Source: Pseudomonas citri
GTDB lineage: Bacteria; Pseudomonadota; Gammaproteobacteria; Pseudomonadales; Pseudomonadaceae
DNA length: 64,000 nt
Assembly: GCF_025336485.1 (NCBI RefSeq)
Contig: NZ_JAODAB010000021.1
Coordinates: forward strand, 1-64,000
Direction of reading: 5' to 3'
In this document: positions 63,894-64,000 of the stretch, one piece after another
Numbering within the stretch: position 1 is the first letter of the stretch
How the letters are laid out: the number at the start of each line of letters is the position of its first letter
Translations under genes and position numbers: made by a program
The notes under the pieces: generated by a model
Databases searched by the model: none
Seen by the model: the letters and a program-made list of their open reading frames with translations, nothing else
Told to the model about the DNA's origin: nothing

Positions 63894-64000
63894 TTATTGC
63901 ATCTGGTCGCGCAGGAACGCCACCAATGCTTGCACCGGACGAGCACTCTGCCGATGTTGCGGGTACACCGCCGACAGCGTCAGCGGCTCGGTTTCAAAGC
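63894..64000 (-). CDS. LysR-family regulator, C-terminal fragment
   Basis: The window cuts this gene; only the last 34 codons and stop (TAA at 63894-63896) are present. The C-terminus reads ETEPLTLSAVYPQHRQSARP followed by VQALVAFLRDQMQ, typical of the effector-domain end of LysR-type regulators, where a Y/HPxxRxxxxxVRAFIDFL pattern is common. Target genes are not visible. Confidence 0.75.
   Translation of the reverse strand, partial: FETEPLTLSAVYPQHRQSARPVQALVAFLRDQMQ

Overview
The window is a high-GC chromosomal segment from a Pseudomonas of the fluorescens group. I infer this from gene order that closely parallels the P. aeruginosa block running from tusDCB through cysG, serS, rarA, lolA, ftsK, trxB, aat, bpt, infA, clpA/clpS, cspD, icd, idh, mnmA, hflD, purB and aceA to nuoA-N, and from intergenic REP repeats of the 'GTGGCGAGGGAGCTTGCTCCC' and 'TGTGGGAGCAAGCCTTGCTCCCACA' types. 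No rRNA, tRNA, CRISPR array or intact insertion sequence was found.

Layout. 1-1680: an AT-richer, gene-poor stretch with a small DUF6124-like gene behind a structured leader, and a fragment resembling the start of a phage protease gene. 1681-8834: accessory genes (lactate permease, two lipoproteins, PL7 alginate lyase, Tat-exported gluconolactonase, a tandem CAP-domain protein, a cysteine hydrolase and a GNAT). 8917-11294: tusDCB-tusE plus a TrpD2/YbiB-like protein, for tRNA 2-thiolation sulfur relay. 12468-20244 (minus strand): ftsK-lolA-rarA-crcB-serS-cysG, interrupted by a REP doublet. 20502-26785: trxB, aat, bpt, infA, clpS-clpA, cspD (N-end rule proteolysis, redox, translation initiation). 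26865-30828: two unrelated isocitrate dehydrogenases, icd and idh, divergently transcribed. 30910-37267: nudJ, mnmA, hflD, purB, a RoxA-type ribosomal oxygenase, a GNAT and an orphan secretin-like protein. 37752-39077: aceA behind a long leader with a probable RccR site. 39752-54692: the complete 13-gene nuo operon with fused nuoCD. 55120-61884: a second DUF6124-like gene with the same kind of leader, then a DeoR regulator and a tetronate (L-threonate/D-erythronate) catabolic operon ltnD-otnK-otnC-permease-otnI. 62057-64000: an FAD oxidoreductase, a hemerythrin protein and the 3' end of a LysR regulator.

Most of the segment is core metabolism. Icd, Idh and AceA sit at the branch between the TCA cycle and the glyoxylate shunt, and complex I follows directly.

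The most striking observation is in the two DUF6124 leaders, about 54 kb apart. Each carries two hairpins with the same six-base loop (TTAGCG twice in copy 1, TTGGTC twice in copy 2). Each also has one single-stranded hexamer (CGCTAA or GACCAA, 78 bases before the start codon in both) that is the exact complement of those loops. All three positions change together between the copies. This predicts a leader RNA in which one anti-loop strand chooses between two kissing or pseudoknot partners, the second lying just upstream of the ribosome binding site. Other notable items are a 139-bp MITE flanked by CTAG at the bpt stop codon, a solitary end of the same element at the stop codon of the second DUF6124 gene, and a CAP protein whose first domain has lost its key residues.
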